This document shows, piece by piece, positions 7,389-15,859 of a stretch of DNA of 22,961 bases. Position 1 is the stretch's first letter; each line of letters begins with the position of its first letter. Source of the DNA: DASYML01 sp036399835 (GTDB taxonomy: Bacteria > Acidobacteriota > Blastocatellia > Pyrinomonadales > Pyrinomonadaceae); NCBI GenBank assembly GCA_036399835.1, contig DASWMI010000065.1:1-22961 (forward strand), in the 5' to 3' direction. The notes under the pieces were generated by a model. The model did no database searches. It was not told the origin of the DNA and was given only the letters and a program-made list of their open reading frames with translations. A program made the position numbers and the translations under genes.

Positions 7389-8987
7389 TCATTTCATGCT
7401 TTCGAGCAGGCGGCGCGCTTCCTTGTGCTGCGGGTCTATCGAAAGCGCGCGCTCCAACTCTCCCTGCGCGCGTCGCTGCAACCCCGCCCGCTGGTAGAAC
7501 TCCGCCAGCATGATGCGATACAAGATATTACTCGTGTCGAGCACGATGGCCGCTTGCAGCTCCGTTTCGGCCTGCCGCCTGTGCTGTTCCTGGCTCGCCA
7601 GGGCGCGCCCGTAAAAGGCTCTATAGCGTGCCTGTTTGGGGGCCAGCCGCGCCGCTTCGCCCAGACAGTTGAGGGCGAGCTTGTCATTGCCATGCTCAAG
7701 CGCGAACATGCCTTTGTCAAACTGCCGTTGCGCTTCCTGCTCTGTGTTAATGCCAGCCTGAGCGGACCCTGCGCCGCCCTCAGCATCTTGAGCCTTGCGC
7801 TTGCTCGTCTCAGTGTTTGCGCTCTTCTGGACCAGAGGCGCAGACGTGGAGGGTTTGGAGGCTGCCGCTCTCGATTGCGCTTCCAGCTTGAGGTCGTAAG
7901 AGGCGCGCGCTTGCTTGTCTTTGAGCGTCTCATAGGCTTGGGCTGCGCGTGCAAACGCGGTCTCAATCCGGCTGCGCAATAGCTGGTTGTCATCCTGGTG
8001 AAACTTGTCGGGGTGAAAACGCTTGGCAATCGAGTGGTAGGCGCGTTTGATCTCTGCCTGCTCCGCACGCTTGACGACACCCAGCACATGATAATGGTTG
8101 GTGGCCCGCTCGACGCGCTCAAGAAATTCATCCAGCTCAAGCTTCTCGTCGCCCTGCGTCTCCGTCTTGACGGGAGGAGCCGCCTCAGTCTCTTTTCTTC
8201 CGACGGGTGCGGGCTGATGTGCTTCGCCGTTTGCCGCAGCCGAAGCAGCCTGGCTGCTCTTGTAGGCGAGCGCCCTCTTGATCTCCTCTTCCGTAAATGC
8301 GCTGGACCAGCGCTCGCGGCTGAGATAACCGCCGAGCGCGAGCGTATAGATGATGCGCAGCGTCTCAGCTTCAGGCAGACCGCTGAGCATCTTCAGCTCG
8401 TCGAGCCGCAGCCCCATCTCAAGCCGCGAGAGCACGAAGGCTTCCTGCGGCAGTAGGCCCGGCCCATCCGAGACGCTCGATGCGGGCATGAGCCTTTCAG
8501 CCGAGTAAGGAAATCTCGCAGCGATAAAGTCAGGCGAGAGGCGACGCGCGCCCTCCATCAAGAGCTGTCCGGTATCTATCTTAACCTTCATTTCCTGCGA
8601 GAAGCGCACGCGCGGGTCAAACATCCATGAGCCTTCGGTCCAGAGCAGAGCAGGTTGCAGCACCTCTCTCGCCTGTCGCGCCCACAACTCGCCTATCGCC
8701 TCGCGCCCGACCACGCCCCTGGCAAAGAGGGCCTGCACGAGCTGCATGTCTGTGGCCTGCTCGCCAGCCGCCGCCAGCTCCTCTTCGGGCACGGCCTGCC
8801 ACCTGCGTAAACATTCCGCCAGCCGAAAGACGCGAAGATTGCAGGCGGCAAAGATAACCTCGCCCTGCTCGAAATAGATGACGACGCGTGCGCGCTCGCG
8901 TTCCAGACGCAGCGCGCCCGAAAGACTTGCCTCGCTGATCTCTCTTATCAGTTCGGCGAGCGGGTGCTCTTGAAGTTGACCCTTCAT
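7389..8987 (-). CDS. DUF4388 (PATAN) - DnaJ domain - TPR protein
   Basis: 532 residues with three parts. Residues 1 to about 130 resemble the DUF4388/PATAN domain (KGQLQEHPLAELIREI, then SGALRLERERARVVIYFEQG), a module of bacterial signalling proteins. A mostly helical middle part follows to ~240, then a low-complexity Ala/Pro/Glu linker. Residues about 297-366 are a J domain with an intact HPD (325-327) in AKRFHPDKFH, so it should stimulate an Hsp70 (DnaK) partner. A second linker leads to TPR helices (417-530). The domain set suggests a protein that recruits DnaK to a signalling or surface-motility complex. The ATG at 8987 lacks an obvious ribosome site. It is the first gene of a probable operon with the HD-GYP and Dam-like genes. 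Domain order is clear; the role is inference. Confidence 0.88.
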   Translation of the reverse strand: MKGQLQEHPLAELIREISEASLSGALRLERERARVVIYFEQGEVIFAACNLRVFRLAECLRRWQAVPEEELAAAGEQATDMQLVQALFARGVVGREAIGELWARQAREVLQPALLWTEGSWMFDPRVRFSQEMKVKIDTGQLLMEGARRLSPDFIAARFPYSAERLMPASSVSDGPGLLPQEAFVLSRLEMGLRLDELKMLSGLPEAETLRIIYTLALGGYLSRERWSSAFTEEEIKRALAYKSSQAASAAANGEAHQPAPVGRKETEAAPPVKTETQGDEKLELDEFLERVERATNHYHVLGVVKRAEQAEIKRAYHSIAKRFHPDKFHQDDNQLLRSRIETAFARAAQAYETLKDKQARASYDLKLEAQSRAAASKPSTSAPLVQKSANTETSKRKAQDAEGGAGSAQAGINTEQEAQRQFDKGMFALEHGNDKLALNCLGEAARLAPKQARYRAFYGRALASQEQHRRQAETELQAAIVLDTSNILYRIMLAEFYQRAGLQRRAQGELERALSIDPQHKEARRLLESMK

Positions 8988-9205
8988 TTAAGCAGCTTGA
9001 AAACGGTGGCTTCCACAGTGTGAGCAGGAGGCGTGCGCGCGCGCCCCGCGTCCTGTCAAGCATCATAGCGCACAGCCGAGAGATTTGAAAAATTCAGAGC
9101 CGACCGCTTGCTGGACCATCTCCTCAATAAAGCGATCAATCATGTCTGATAGCTGATGCTTCATCATTGAGCGCTGCCGCTTTCCGGCGTTTGCTTTGAG
9201 CTTCG
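8988..9205. other. divergent intergenic region with a doubtful small ORF
   Basis: This lies between the DUF4388-DnaJ gene (minus) and the histidine kinase gene (plus). A short minus-strand frame, 9167-9063, could encode 34 residues (MMKHQLSDMIDRFIEEMVQQ and 14 more) with an amphipathic-helix pattern, but it has no ribosome site and matches nothing I recognise. On the minus strand TTGACA at 9054-9059 has no -10 partner at a sensible distance. Confidence 0.35.
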
Positions 9206-9235
9206 TTGACACCTGCGCTGAGCGCGCACTATAGT
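9206..9235 (+). promoter_or_regulatory. sigma-70-type promoter of the histidine kinase gene
   Basis: A perfect TTGACA (9206-9211), an 18-base spacer, then TATAGT (9230-9235). Transcription would begin near 9242. This excludes the in-frame GTG at 9238 as a start and supports ATG 9313 with a leader of about 70 bases that contains the palindrome at 9276-9294. Confidence 0.75.
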
Positions 9236-9275
9236 TAGTGGAAACTGTCACCAGAGAACATTCGCGGGTCAACTT

Positions 9276-9294
9276 CTTTCGCTTCAAGCGAAAG
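9276..9294. promoter_or_regulatory. 19-base palindrome in the histidine kinase leader
   Basis: CTTTCGCTT C AAGCGAAAG is a perfect inverted repeat with 9-base arms and one central base. It lies between the promoter and ATG 9313. It could be a repressor site just downstream of the promoter, or form an RNA hairpin ending 18 bases before the start codon. Confidence 0.5.
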
Positions 9295-9312
9295 AGCAGA
9301 GCTATCTTTAAA

Positions 9313-10704
9313 ATGAGCGAGCAACTGACGGATAAGACGACTGCCAACGAGACAAATCAAAGAGACGCGCAGCACATCCTGAACGAAAGTCGCGCCCTGA
9401 CCAGGGAGATTGTGGACATCTACTATGCCCAAACCTTCTCTCAGGGCAATCTCACGACTGCCTCCGCCGTCTGCAAAACTTTCTCCGAAATTATAGAGCG
9501 CTACTGGAACATCTGCTGTCTGGCTATCTTCTTGCGCGGCGATGATGGCCGCCTGCACGAAATCGCCGTCAACACGGATGAGTATGTTGACGAAAAGGTT
9601 CTGCACAAAATCGGTGCGCTGATGACCGAGGCGGTCGAAGCAGGGAGGGACGAGTTGCAGGTCTGGCTGGACCAGGAGGAGGCCGAGCAGCCCGCCAGCC
9701 CTCCGCTCTTGAGGGAGGCTCTCAAGGAGGCCGGACTGGGCGCGGCGCTCTGCGTTCCGGTCTACACGCACGGCGAGATTGTCGGCGCTCTCATCATCGT
9801 CACGCCATTTTCCGACAGGCTGCGCGCGGCGCTCGACGGGCTGCGTTATATCGCCGCGCCGATTGTCATCGCGGTCGGCAACGCGCAGCGCGCAGAGGTC
9901 ATGCGCGAACAACATCATCGCATCAAGCATCTGGTTGAAGAGCTGCAACAACGCAGCCAAGACCTTGAGGAGGCCAACCGCGAGCTGCGGCGCGTGGCTC
10001 ACTATCGCTCGCTCTTTCTGGCGCGCATGTCGCACGAGCTGCGCACGCCCCTGACCTCCATCCTCGGTTTTACAGAGATTCTACTGGACCAGGAAAAATT
10101 GACCGAGACGCAACAGCGCTTCTGCATGAAGATTCAATCTTCTGGCCGCCAACTGCACACGAGCCTCAACCATCTGGTGGACCTCTCGCGGCTCGAAGCC
10201 GGACACAACGAGCTGTTCCTGCACGAGTTCTCTCTGCGTGAGGCCCTGCGTGAATCCTGCGCCGCCGTGGCGCGTCTGGCCCACAAACAGAGCGTCGGGG
10301 TCGAGTGCCACTCGTCGCCCAACCTGACCCCCATCGTCTCCGACGAAGGCAAGCTCCGGCAGGTCTTCTATAACTTCCTGGCCTACGCCATCAGCCGCAG
10401 CCCTGAAGGCAGCTCAATCCTGGTCCGGGCGGAGAACATAGAGCCTTCACGCTTTAGCATTACTATCGAAGATGAAGGCGAGCCGCTCCTGGATATGGGG
10501 CATCTCTTCGAGCCGATAGACATTTGCGTGCCGACCGAGCACGCGACGAGCATGACGGAGTTGGGCCTTTTCATCGCGCGCCGCCTGATAGATGTCCTGA
10601 GCGGCTCTGTCAAACTCGAAAACAGGTTGCCGCAGGGCCTCAAAGTGACCATCGAACTGCCCGCGCGACCCACGGAACAACAGGGCTCAAAGCGTGAGGG
10701 ATAA
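9313..10704 (+). CDS. GAF-domain sensor histidine kinase
   Basis: 463 residues from ATG 9313. A GAF-like sensory domain covers about 45-190, and a coiled-coil linker about 195-230. Next is a HisKA dimerisation domain with H-box RMSHELRTPLTSILGF (phospho-acceptor His241), then an ATPase domain with N-box FYNFLAYAIS (Asn354) and a C-terminal LGLFIARRLIDVLSG. There are no membrane helices, so it is a soluble kinase. The G1 box reads DEGEP rather than D-x-G-x-G, and the second glycine-rich box is reduced to ELGLFIA, so ATP binding may be weak or atypical. There is no partner response regulator adjacent; the nearest receiver-domain gene is at 15931. The upstream GTG at 9238 is ruled out by the promoter. 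GNAT and M20 genes follow on the same strand. Confidence 0.88.
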   Translation: MSEQLTDKTTANETNQRDAQHILNESRALTREIVDIYYAQTFSQGNLTTASAVCKTFSEIIERYWNICCLAIFLRGDDGRLHEIAVNTDEYVDEKVLHKIGALMTEAVEAGRDELQVWLDQEEAEQPASPPLLREALKEAGLGAALCVPVYTHGEIVGALIIVTPFSDRLRAALDGLRYIAAPIVIAVGNAQRAEVMREQHHRIKHLVEELQQRSQDLEEANRELRRVAHYRSLFLARMSHELRTPLTSILGFTEILLDQEKLTETQQRFCMKIQSSGRQLHTSLNHLVDLSRLEAGHNELFLHEFSLREALRESCAAVARLAHKQSVGVECHSSPNLTPIVSDEGKLRQVFYNFLAYAISRSPEGSSILVRAENIEPSRFSITIEDEGEPLLDMGHLFEPIDICVPTEHATSMTELGLFIARRLIDVLSGSVKLENRLPQGLKVTIELPARPTEQQGSKREG

Positions 10705-10753
10705 AGGATGAAGGTGAAACGTATTCATCCTCATCTGTTTATCCCTCACGCTT
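10690..10753. terminator. nested hairpin at the histidine kinase stop codon
   Basis: AAGCGTGAGGGATAAA (10690-10705, containing the TAA stop) pairs over 16 bases with TTTATCCCTCACGCTT (10738-10753). Inside, GGATGAA (10706-10712) pairs with TTCATCC (10724-10730). No T-tract follows, so it may protect the mRNA end or attenuate transcription rather than stop it. The following GNAT gene could still be read through. Confidence 0.55.
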
Positions 10754-10781
10754 CATCCTTTACCCCCTCTCAGGCCCAGAG

Positions 10782-11576
10782 ATGAATCCAGAGCGACCGG
10801 AAGAGACAGAGATAGAGATTCGCGAATGCGCGACGATTGAAGAGTTTGACGAGTGTGTGCGGCTTCAGCGTGAAGCCTTCGGGCTGCCCGACATAGAGCT
10901 TTCGCCGCGCCGTCACCTGATCGTCTCGCGCAAGGCCGGTGGGTGGACGCTCGCAGCCTTTGACCGCGGGCGGATGGTCGGATTCGTGCATCAGATGGCG
11001 GCTGTGCGCGACCGAGACTTGCTGACGGGCTATTCGCACATGATGGCTGTGGCGCGCGATTATCAGAACAGGGGCGTCGGCGCGCGTCTCAAGTGGGCGC
11101 AGCGAGCGCGTGCCCTGGAGGAGGGCCGCACGCTCATCAACTGGACCTGGGACCCCATGCAGGCGCGCAACGCGCACTTTAATCTCAACCGTCTGGGCGC
11201 GGTCGTGCGCTCCTACGCCGTCAACTTTTACGGCACCGACTACATCACGCTCGGCCAGGCGGACCTGGAAGGCAGAGGACTCGGGATTGACAGCGACCGT
11301 CTCTTCGCCGATTGGGATTTGAACTCAAAACGCGTCGCGGAGCTGGCCTCGGGCCAGTCGCCCACGCTCATGGAAGAGGCGCGCGCAGCCATAGAGATTC
11401 CGCCCGACTGGTCCGGCTTACTGAGGATCGACGCAGCCGCCGCGCGCCGCGAACAACTACGCGTCCGCGCAGAATTTGAGCAGGCGTTTGCCGCCGGCCT
11501 CGTCTGCGCCGCCTTCGCACGCGACGCAGAGCATCCGCGTTATCTGCTTTTTCATGAATCGTCAACGCGTGAATAG
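10782..11576 (+). CDS. GNAT-family N-acetyltransferase (COG3375-like)
   Basis: 264 residues. The GNAT core covers about residues 10-150. Residues 58-67 (AAFDRGRMVG) form the strand pair before YSHMMAVARDYQNRGVGARL, where QNRGVG is the acetyl-CoA pyrophosphate-binding loop (R/Q-x-x-G-x-G/A). After it, INWTWDPMQARNAHFNLNRLG and SYAVNFYG are characteristic of a longer GNAT subgroup that I associate with COG3375, whose substrates are not known. The C-terminal ~100 residues are an extension beyond a minimal GNAT. ATG 10782 has only a weak purine stretch upstream. It lies 77 bases after the histidine kinase and 55 before the M20 peptidase, all on one strand, so the three may be one operon interrupted by the hairpin at 10690-10753. 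Confidence 0.85.
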   Translation: MNPERPEETEIEIRECATIEEFDECVRLQREAFGLPDIELSPRRHLIVSRKAGGWTLAAFDRGRMVGFVHQMAAVRDRDLLTGYSHMMAVARDYQNRGVGARLKWAQRARALEEGRTLINWTWDPMQARNAHFNLNRLGAVVRSYAVNFYGTDYITLGQADLEGRGLGIDSDRLFADWDLNSKRVAELASGQSPTLMEEARAAIEIPPDWSGLLRIDAAAARREQLRVRAEFEQAFAAGLVCAAFARDAEHPRYLLFHESSTRE

Positions 11577-11631
11577 ATCACAGGCAGTTTCTATTGATGA
11601 TTGATGGTTGACGGTTCACAATCAACGTGCC

Positions 11632-13038
11632 ATGTCTCTAACCCGCTTCGACCGTTATGTTGACCGTCATGCGCCGACCTTTACGGAGCGCTTGCAGGCT
11701 TTGTGTCGGATGCCTTCTGTGGCTGCGCGCGGAACAGGGATGCGTGCGATGGCGGAGGCGGTCGAGCAGTTAATGCAGCGTTCGGGCGCGGGGACACGCG
11801 TCTTTAAGCTCGGCAACGGCTACCCGATTATCTTTGGCGAGTGCGGGCCTGGACCTCATAGCTTTGTCGTCTACGGGCATTACGATGTGCAGCCTGTGGG
11901 CCAGTTGACCAGTTGGTCCTACGGGCCTTTCGCCGCCACGTGTGTGGACGGCAAGCTCTACGCGCGCGGCGCTTCCAACAGCAAGGGCGATCTGGTCGCG
12001 CGTCTCGCCGCCGTGGAGGCTTACCAGAAGAGCTATGGCAAGCTCCCCGTCTGCCTGCGCTTTATCGTCGAAGGCGAAGACGGGATGGGCAGCCCAAGCC
12101 TCTATCGCTTTACCTCCGAGCATCCCGAGTTATTGAAAGCCGAAGGGTGCATCTGGGATGAGGGCTACAAGGACACCAAAGAGCGGCTCGTCATCAGTCT
12201 GGGCTTTAAGGGCATCACGTTTATAGAGCTGCGCGCCTACGGGCCGCGCACGGACCTGCATTCAAAGTGGGGCGCGATTGTGCCGAACCCCGCCTGGCGG
12301 CTGGTCCAGGCGCTCGCCACGATGGTCTCGCCCAAAGGCGTGATTACGATTGACGGTTTCTCTTCACACGTCGCGCCGGTCTCTCTGGAAGATACTGAGG
12401 CGCTGAAGTCCGTGGAGTTTGACGAAGAAGGACTCAAGCGAGAGTTTCGCATCGGTAGCTGGATGCGCGGGATGAAAGGGCGCTCGCTCGTCAAGGAGCA
12501 CATCTTCGGCGCGACCTGTACGATCTGCGGTATCCAGACGGGCCACACGGAAGCGGGCGCGAAAACCATCCTCCCGAGCACGGCGATGGCGCGGCTGGAT
12601 TTTCGTCTCGTCCCGGATTTAACGCCGCAGCTTGTGACCAATTTGCTGCGCGAGCATCTGGACGTGCGCGGCTTCTCGGACGTAGAGATTATAGAGCTGG
12701 GGAGCGCGCCGCTCGCCAAATCCTCCACACAATCTTCTGTCGCACGCGCGGCCATCGAATCCGCCGAGGTGGTTTACGGCGCTCAGCCCATAGTCTATCC
12801 GATTGATCCTTCGAGCGGTCCTGTCGGCGCGGTCTGTAGCGCCAACGACCCCGCGACGCCCGCCGTCTCCTTCGGGACCAGCTACTCAGGCTCTAACCCG
12901 CACGGCCCCGATGAAAACATACGCCTCGATGATTTTCTTCAGAGCATCAAATACTTCGGGCGCGTCATACATCACCTGGGCCAGCAGGGCAAACACAAGG
13001 GCGGCAGCCGCGATGCTCTGTTCCAGACGCAGGGCTAA
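11632..13038 (+). CDS. M20-family dipeptidase-like metallohydrolase with altered metal site
   Basis: 468 residues, the usual size of M20 dipeptidases (carnosinase/CNDP type). The fold is well marked: VVYGHYDVQPVG with metal ligand His83 and Asp85, ARGASNSKGD (111-120), EGEDGMGSPSL (147-157), DLHSKWGAIVPNPAW (208-222) from the lid domain, and the final metal His424 in PHGPDEN. Three positions deviate from the active family. The metal-bridging Asp of the G-R-G-x-x-D-x-K-G motif is Asn116. The E-E pair of E-G-x-E-E-x-G-S (general base plus metal ligand) is Asp150-Gly151. Two-zinc chemistry is therefore doubtful, and a one-metal or non-catalytic role is possible. A TTG upstream at 11608 is in frame, but ATG 11632 fits the family N-terminus. 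There is no signal peptide. Confidence 0.87.
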   Translation: MSLTRFDRYVDRHAPTFTERLQALCRMPSVAARGTGMRAMAEAVEQLMQRSGAGTRVFKLGNGYPIIFGECGPGPHSFVVYGHYDVQPVGQLTSWSYGPFAATCVDGKLYARGASNSKGDLVARLAAVEAYQKSYGKLPVCLRFIVEGEDGMGSPSLYRFTSEHPELLKAEGCIWDEGYKDTKERLVISLGFKGITFIELRAYGPRTDLHSKWGAIVPNPAWRLVQALATMVSPKGVITIDGFSSHVAPVSLEDTEALKSVEFDEEGLKREFRIGSWMRGMKGRSLVKEHIFGATCTICGIQTGHTEAGAKTILPSTAMARLDFRLVPDLTPQLVTNLLREHLDVRGFSDVEIIELGSAPLAKSSTQSSVARAAIESAEVVYGAQPIVYPIDPSSGPVGAVCSANDPATPAVSFGTSYSGSNPHGPDENIRLDDFLQSIKYFGRVIHHLGQQGKHKGGSRDALFQTQG

Positions 13039-13093
13039 GCCCGGCGCGTTTCAAACTCCGCCTGACGAAAATAACTTTACCGTTTTCGGTTTG

Positions 13094-15625
13094 TTAGAGA
13101 CCGACGCGGCGCACCATCTCATCGAAGCGCGGGTCCGAGCGCAGGTTGTCGAGCAGGGGATTGACGCGTAGGCGGGTCATGTTCTGAGAGTGGTTTTGAT
13201 AGCTTGTTTCGAGCCATTGAAAGGCTTCATCCTTCTGGCCCAGTCCGGCGTAGATGAGTATGAAGCATTGCTCACGCACGTAGCGAGTCTTTGCCATCTC
13301 CTTTAACTGGTCCAGCACTTTGAGGGCTTCGTCTCTCCGGCCCGACATGGCGTAGGCATGTCCGAGCAGCGCGAGCACATAGGGGTCGTCGTCCAACTCT
13401 CCGGCCTGACGATATTCCGAGATGGCCTCTGCGAAAGAGCCTTTCATCGTGTAAGCCATCCCCAATTCAAAATGTGCATAGTAAAAGCTCTCATCCATCT
13501 CGATAGTCTTTCGCAACTGCTCGATGGCCTTGTCATACTGGCGAGCGTAGAAATAGGTGTCTCCCAGATCAGCGTTGATGATTAAAGAGAGCGGGTCCAA
13601 TTCCTGCGCGCGTTTGACTTCAATGATGGCCTCGTCAAAGCGCCCGATATACTGCAAGTATTGATTGCCGTACCAGTGATGAGCGGTCGCGTAATTCGGA
13701 TTTAACTCGATGGCCCGCCTGAACTGTTCGCTTGACTCATCGGATTTCCACTCGTAAGCGAAAAGCTCTACGCCGAGTGCGGCGTGGGCTTCGGCGAGCG
13801 TCTCATCTATCTCCAGAGCCTTCTTCGCAGCCGCTTTGGCTTTCGGGTAAGCCTCCTGCGGCGTTTCGACTGCGTAACCCGGAAACAAAAGGTAAGCGTC
13901 TGCGAGTCCGGCGAAGGCCAGCGCATAGTTGGGGTCTTTTTCGATGGCCTGGTTAAAATGCTCGACAGACTTTTTGAGCGCCTCGCCCGTGCGTTTGTTC
14001 CAGAAGAAGCGGCCCTTGAGATAAAGCTGGTAAGCCTCCGCGTTCTCCGTGTAACGTTTGGTCGCGCGCCGCTCCTCGTCGCCCGTCAACTGCAAACGCA
14101 GACGCTCGGAAACATCTCTTGCGATTCTCTGTTGAATATCGAGAATCTCCGCAGCCTTGCCGTTGTACTGCTCGCCCCAAATCTCCACGCCGTTGGTCGC
14201 GTCAATCAAATCAACCTGAATGTTGAGCAGGTCGCCGCGCTGCAAGACCTTGCCCGTCAGGATGGCGCTCACTTTAAGCTCCCTGCCGACCTGTTGCGGG
14301 TCTACATCCCGGCCCTTATAGCGAAAGGCAGTGCTGCGCGCGATGATGCGGAGCGCGGGGATTTTAGTAAAGTTATTGATGAGGGTTTCGGTCACGCCGT
14401 CGCTTAAAAATTCGGTCTCCTTATCGCCGCTCGCATTGACGAAGGGGAGCACGACTATCGAATCAAAGGCCGCGCGGCCTTTCCTGAAGTAACGTAGGTA
14501 AGTGAAACTCGCTGCCGCCAGGACCAGCAGGAGCAGGCAGACGAGGGCCGCGACCCTGTGCCTTTTGATTTCACCAAAGACATACTCGGCGCTCGAAGCC
14601 GGACGCTCTATGCTGTGCTCGCCCGTGCCGCTGGCAAAGGGTTTGGAGGGCTGGCTCTGCGGCTGCGCGCTGCCGCTCTCGGCCTGCCAGCCCGCCGCCG
14701 ACGTTTGAACCTCGTAGTCATGCGCCCGACCGCTCTCCAACTCCTGCCACAGTTCTTCCAGCTCAATCGCCACGTCCTTGATCGAGTGATAACGTTTATT
14801 CGCATCCTTAGCCAGACATCTCCGTATGATCTTTTGCAAATGGTCCGGCGCTTCGGGGTTGATGTCCTTGATTTGAGGGGTCGGCCCATAGACGGTCTTG
14901 TGGAGCGAGTCCAGCGTGTCCTGCCCCTTAAAGGCACGCTGCCCGGTCGCCGCTTCATAAAGGATGCAGCCGAAAGAGAAGATGTCTGAGCGATAATCTA
15001 TCTCTCTGCCCTGTGCCTGTTCGGGCGACATATAGCCGGGCGTGCCCATGATTGTGCCTGCCAGAGAGTATTGCTGGATGACCACGGTGGAGGCTTCACC
15101 GGAGGCCGCCTCGCCAGCCTCGCCCGTCTCGGTCCGCTCCTGCGGCTCGACGAGCTTTGCCAGACCAAAATCCAGAATCTTCGCATAGCCATCGTGCGTG
15201 ACCATGATGTTATCGGGCTTTAAGTCTCTGTGGACGATGCCTTCGGCGTGAGCTTTGGTCAGGCCCTCCGCGACCTGCGTGAGATACTTGAGAAGTTTTG
15301 AGAGCGGGGCGCGGTTGTAATATATCTTTTCGCGCAGGGTCTCGCCGTGAACATACTCCATGGCGATAAAGTGTGTGCCCTCGGCTTCGCCTATCTCGTA
15401 GATGTGCGCGATGTGCGGATGATTGAGCGCGGCGGCGGCCCGCGCCTCCTGTAGAAAGCGGCGCATACGCTCGGCATCGTCGGCGAATTTGGCAGGCAGG
15501 AGCTTCAACGCCACTGTGCGTTCGAGCTTGATGTCACTGGCGAGATAGACTTCGCCCATCCCGCCAGCGCCAAGCGTAGATTGAATTTCATAACGGCCCA
15601 GAAGTGTGCCCGCAGGAATGGTCAT
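13094..15625 (-). CDS. transmembrane Ser/Thr protein kinase with TolB/FlgO-like and TPR domains
   Basis: 843 residues. A Hanks-type kinase domain covers ~11-290: GAGGMGEVY (19-27), ATP Lys41 in VALKLL, HRDLKPDN (132-139), DFG (152-154) and GTPGYMSPEQ (194-203). All catalytic residues are present, so it should phosphorylate Ser/Thr. A linker leads to one membrane helix (about 357-377, VAALVCLLLLVLAAASFTYL). Outside the membrane, residues ~388-515 (SIVVLPFVNASGDKETEFLS, then LTGKVLQRGDLLNIQVDLID) resemble the TolB N-terminal/FlgO-like domain seen in such kinases. At least six TPR-like units follow to the C-terminus. The layout suggests an envelope sensor signalling into the cytoplasm, and is common in Acidobacteriota. 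It converges with the M20 gene, with 55 bases between them and no strong terminator. Confidence 0.95.
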   Translation of the reverse strand: MTIPAGTLLGRYEIQSTLGAGGMGEVYLASDIKLERTVALKLLPAKFADDAERMRRFLQEARAAAALNHPHIAHIYEIGEAEGTHFIAMEYVHGETLREKIYYNRAPLSKLLKYLTQVAEGLTKAHAEGIVHRDLKPDNIMVTHDGYAKILDFGLAKLVEPQERTETGEAGEAASGEASTVVIQQYSLAGTIMGTPGYMSPEQAQGREIDYRSDIFSFGCILYEAATGQRAFKGQDTLDSLHKTVYGPTPQIKDINPEAPDHLQKIIRRCLAKDANKRYHSIKDVAIELEELWQELESGRAHDYEVQTSAAGWQAESGSAQPQSQPSKPFASGTGEHSIERPASSAEYVFGEIKRHRVAALVCLLLLVLAAASFTYLRYFRKGRAAFDSIVVLPFVNASGDKETEFLSDGVTETLINNFTKIPALRIIARSTAFRYKGRDVDPQQVGRELKVSAILTGKVLQRGDLLNIQVDLIDATNGVEIWGEQYNGKAAEILDIQQRIARDVSERLRLQLTGDEERRATKRYTENAEAYQLYLKGRFFWNKRTGEALKKSVEHFNQAIEKDPNYALAFAGLADAYLLFPGYAVETPQEAYPKAKAAAKKALEIDETLAEAHAALGVELFAYEWKSDESSEQFRRAIELNPNYATAHHWYGNQYLQYIGRFDEAIIEVKRAQELDPLSLIINADLGDTYFYARQYDKAIEQLRKTIEMDESFYYAHFELGMAYTMKGSFAEAISEYRQAGELDDDPYVLALLGHAYAMSGRRDEALKVLDQLKEMAKTRYVREQCFILIYAGLGQKDEAFQWLETSYQNHSQNMTRLRVNPLLDNLRSDPRFDEMVRRVGL

Positions 15626-15820
15626 AAACTCGCTGACAGGGAAACTGCATATTAGAGACCGAAGCCTGGGCGATGCAGTTGAAGCCAGCCCATTCTAGCC
15701 GTCTTCGGCGAAGGACGCTAGAGGGTGATTGAAAGAGAGAGTTGATGGCAGTGCCGGACGGCTCGGCGTAAAGACAACCTGTGGCCTAGAGATTCGACCG
15801 TCTGGCCCGGCGATTAGCCC
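15626..15820. other. divergent intergenic region
   Basis: Left part of the gap between the kinase gene (minus) and the receiver gene (plus). On the minus strand TAATAT near 15649-15654 is a possible -10 element for the kinase gene without a good -35. I see nothing else in it. Confidence 0.4.
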
Positions 15821-15840
15821 TATGTGTGCTGACGCACATA
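15821..15840. promoter_or_regulatory. CRP/FNR-like palindrome upstream of the receiver gene
   Basis: TATGTGTGCTGACGCACATA holds TGTG-N8-CACA, the half-site spacing of CRP/FNR-family operators, and the outer bases TA/TA extend the symmetry. It is centred about 32 bases before the -10 element TATAAT at 15860-15865, close to where an activator overlapping the -35 region binds. The inner positions do not match the E. coli consensus. Confidence 0.45.
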
Positions 15841-15859
15841 CAGCCCCTCGCAGATAACG

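Noticed and set aside
9063..9167. 34-residue minus-strand ORF before the DUF4388-DnaJ gene
   Set aside because: It has an amphipathic helix pattern but no ribosome site and no recognised family; kept only as a note in the intergenic entry.
9238..9312. GTG start at 9238 for the histidine kinase
   Set aside because: It lies upstream of the predicted RNA start (about 9242), and the extra residues are encoded by the leader palindrome region.
13066..13088. Hairpin CGAAAA/TTTTCG between the M20 and kinase genes as a terminator
   Set aside because: Only six mostly A-T pairs with an 11-base loop, too weak to call.
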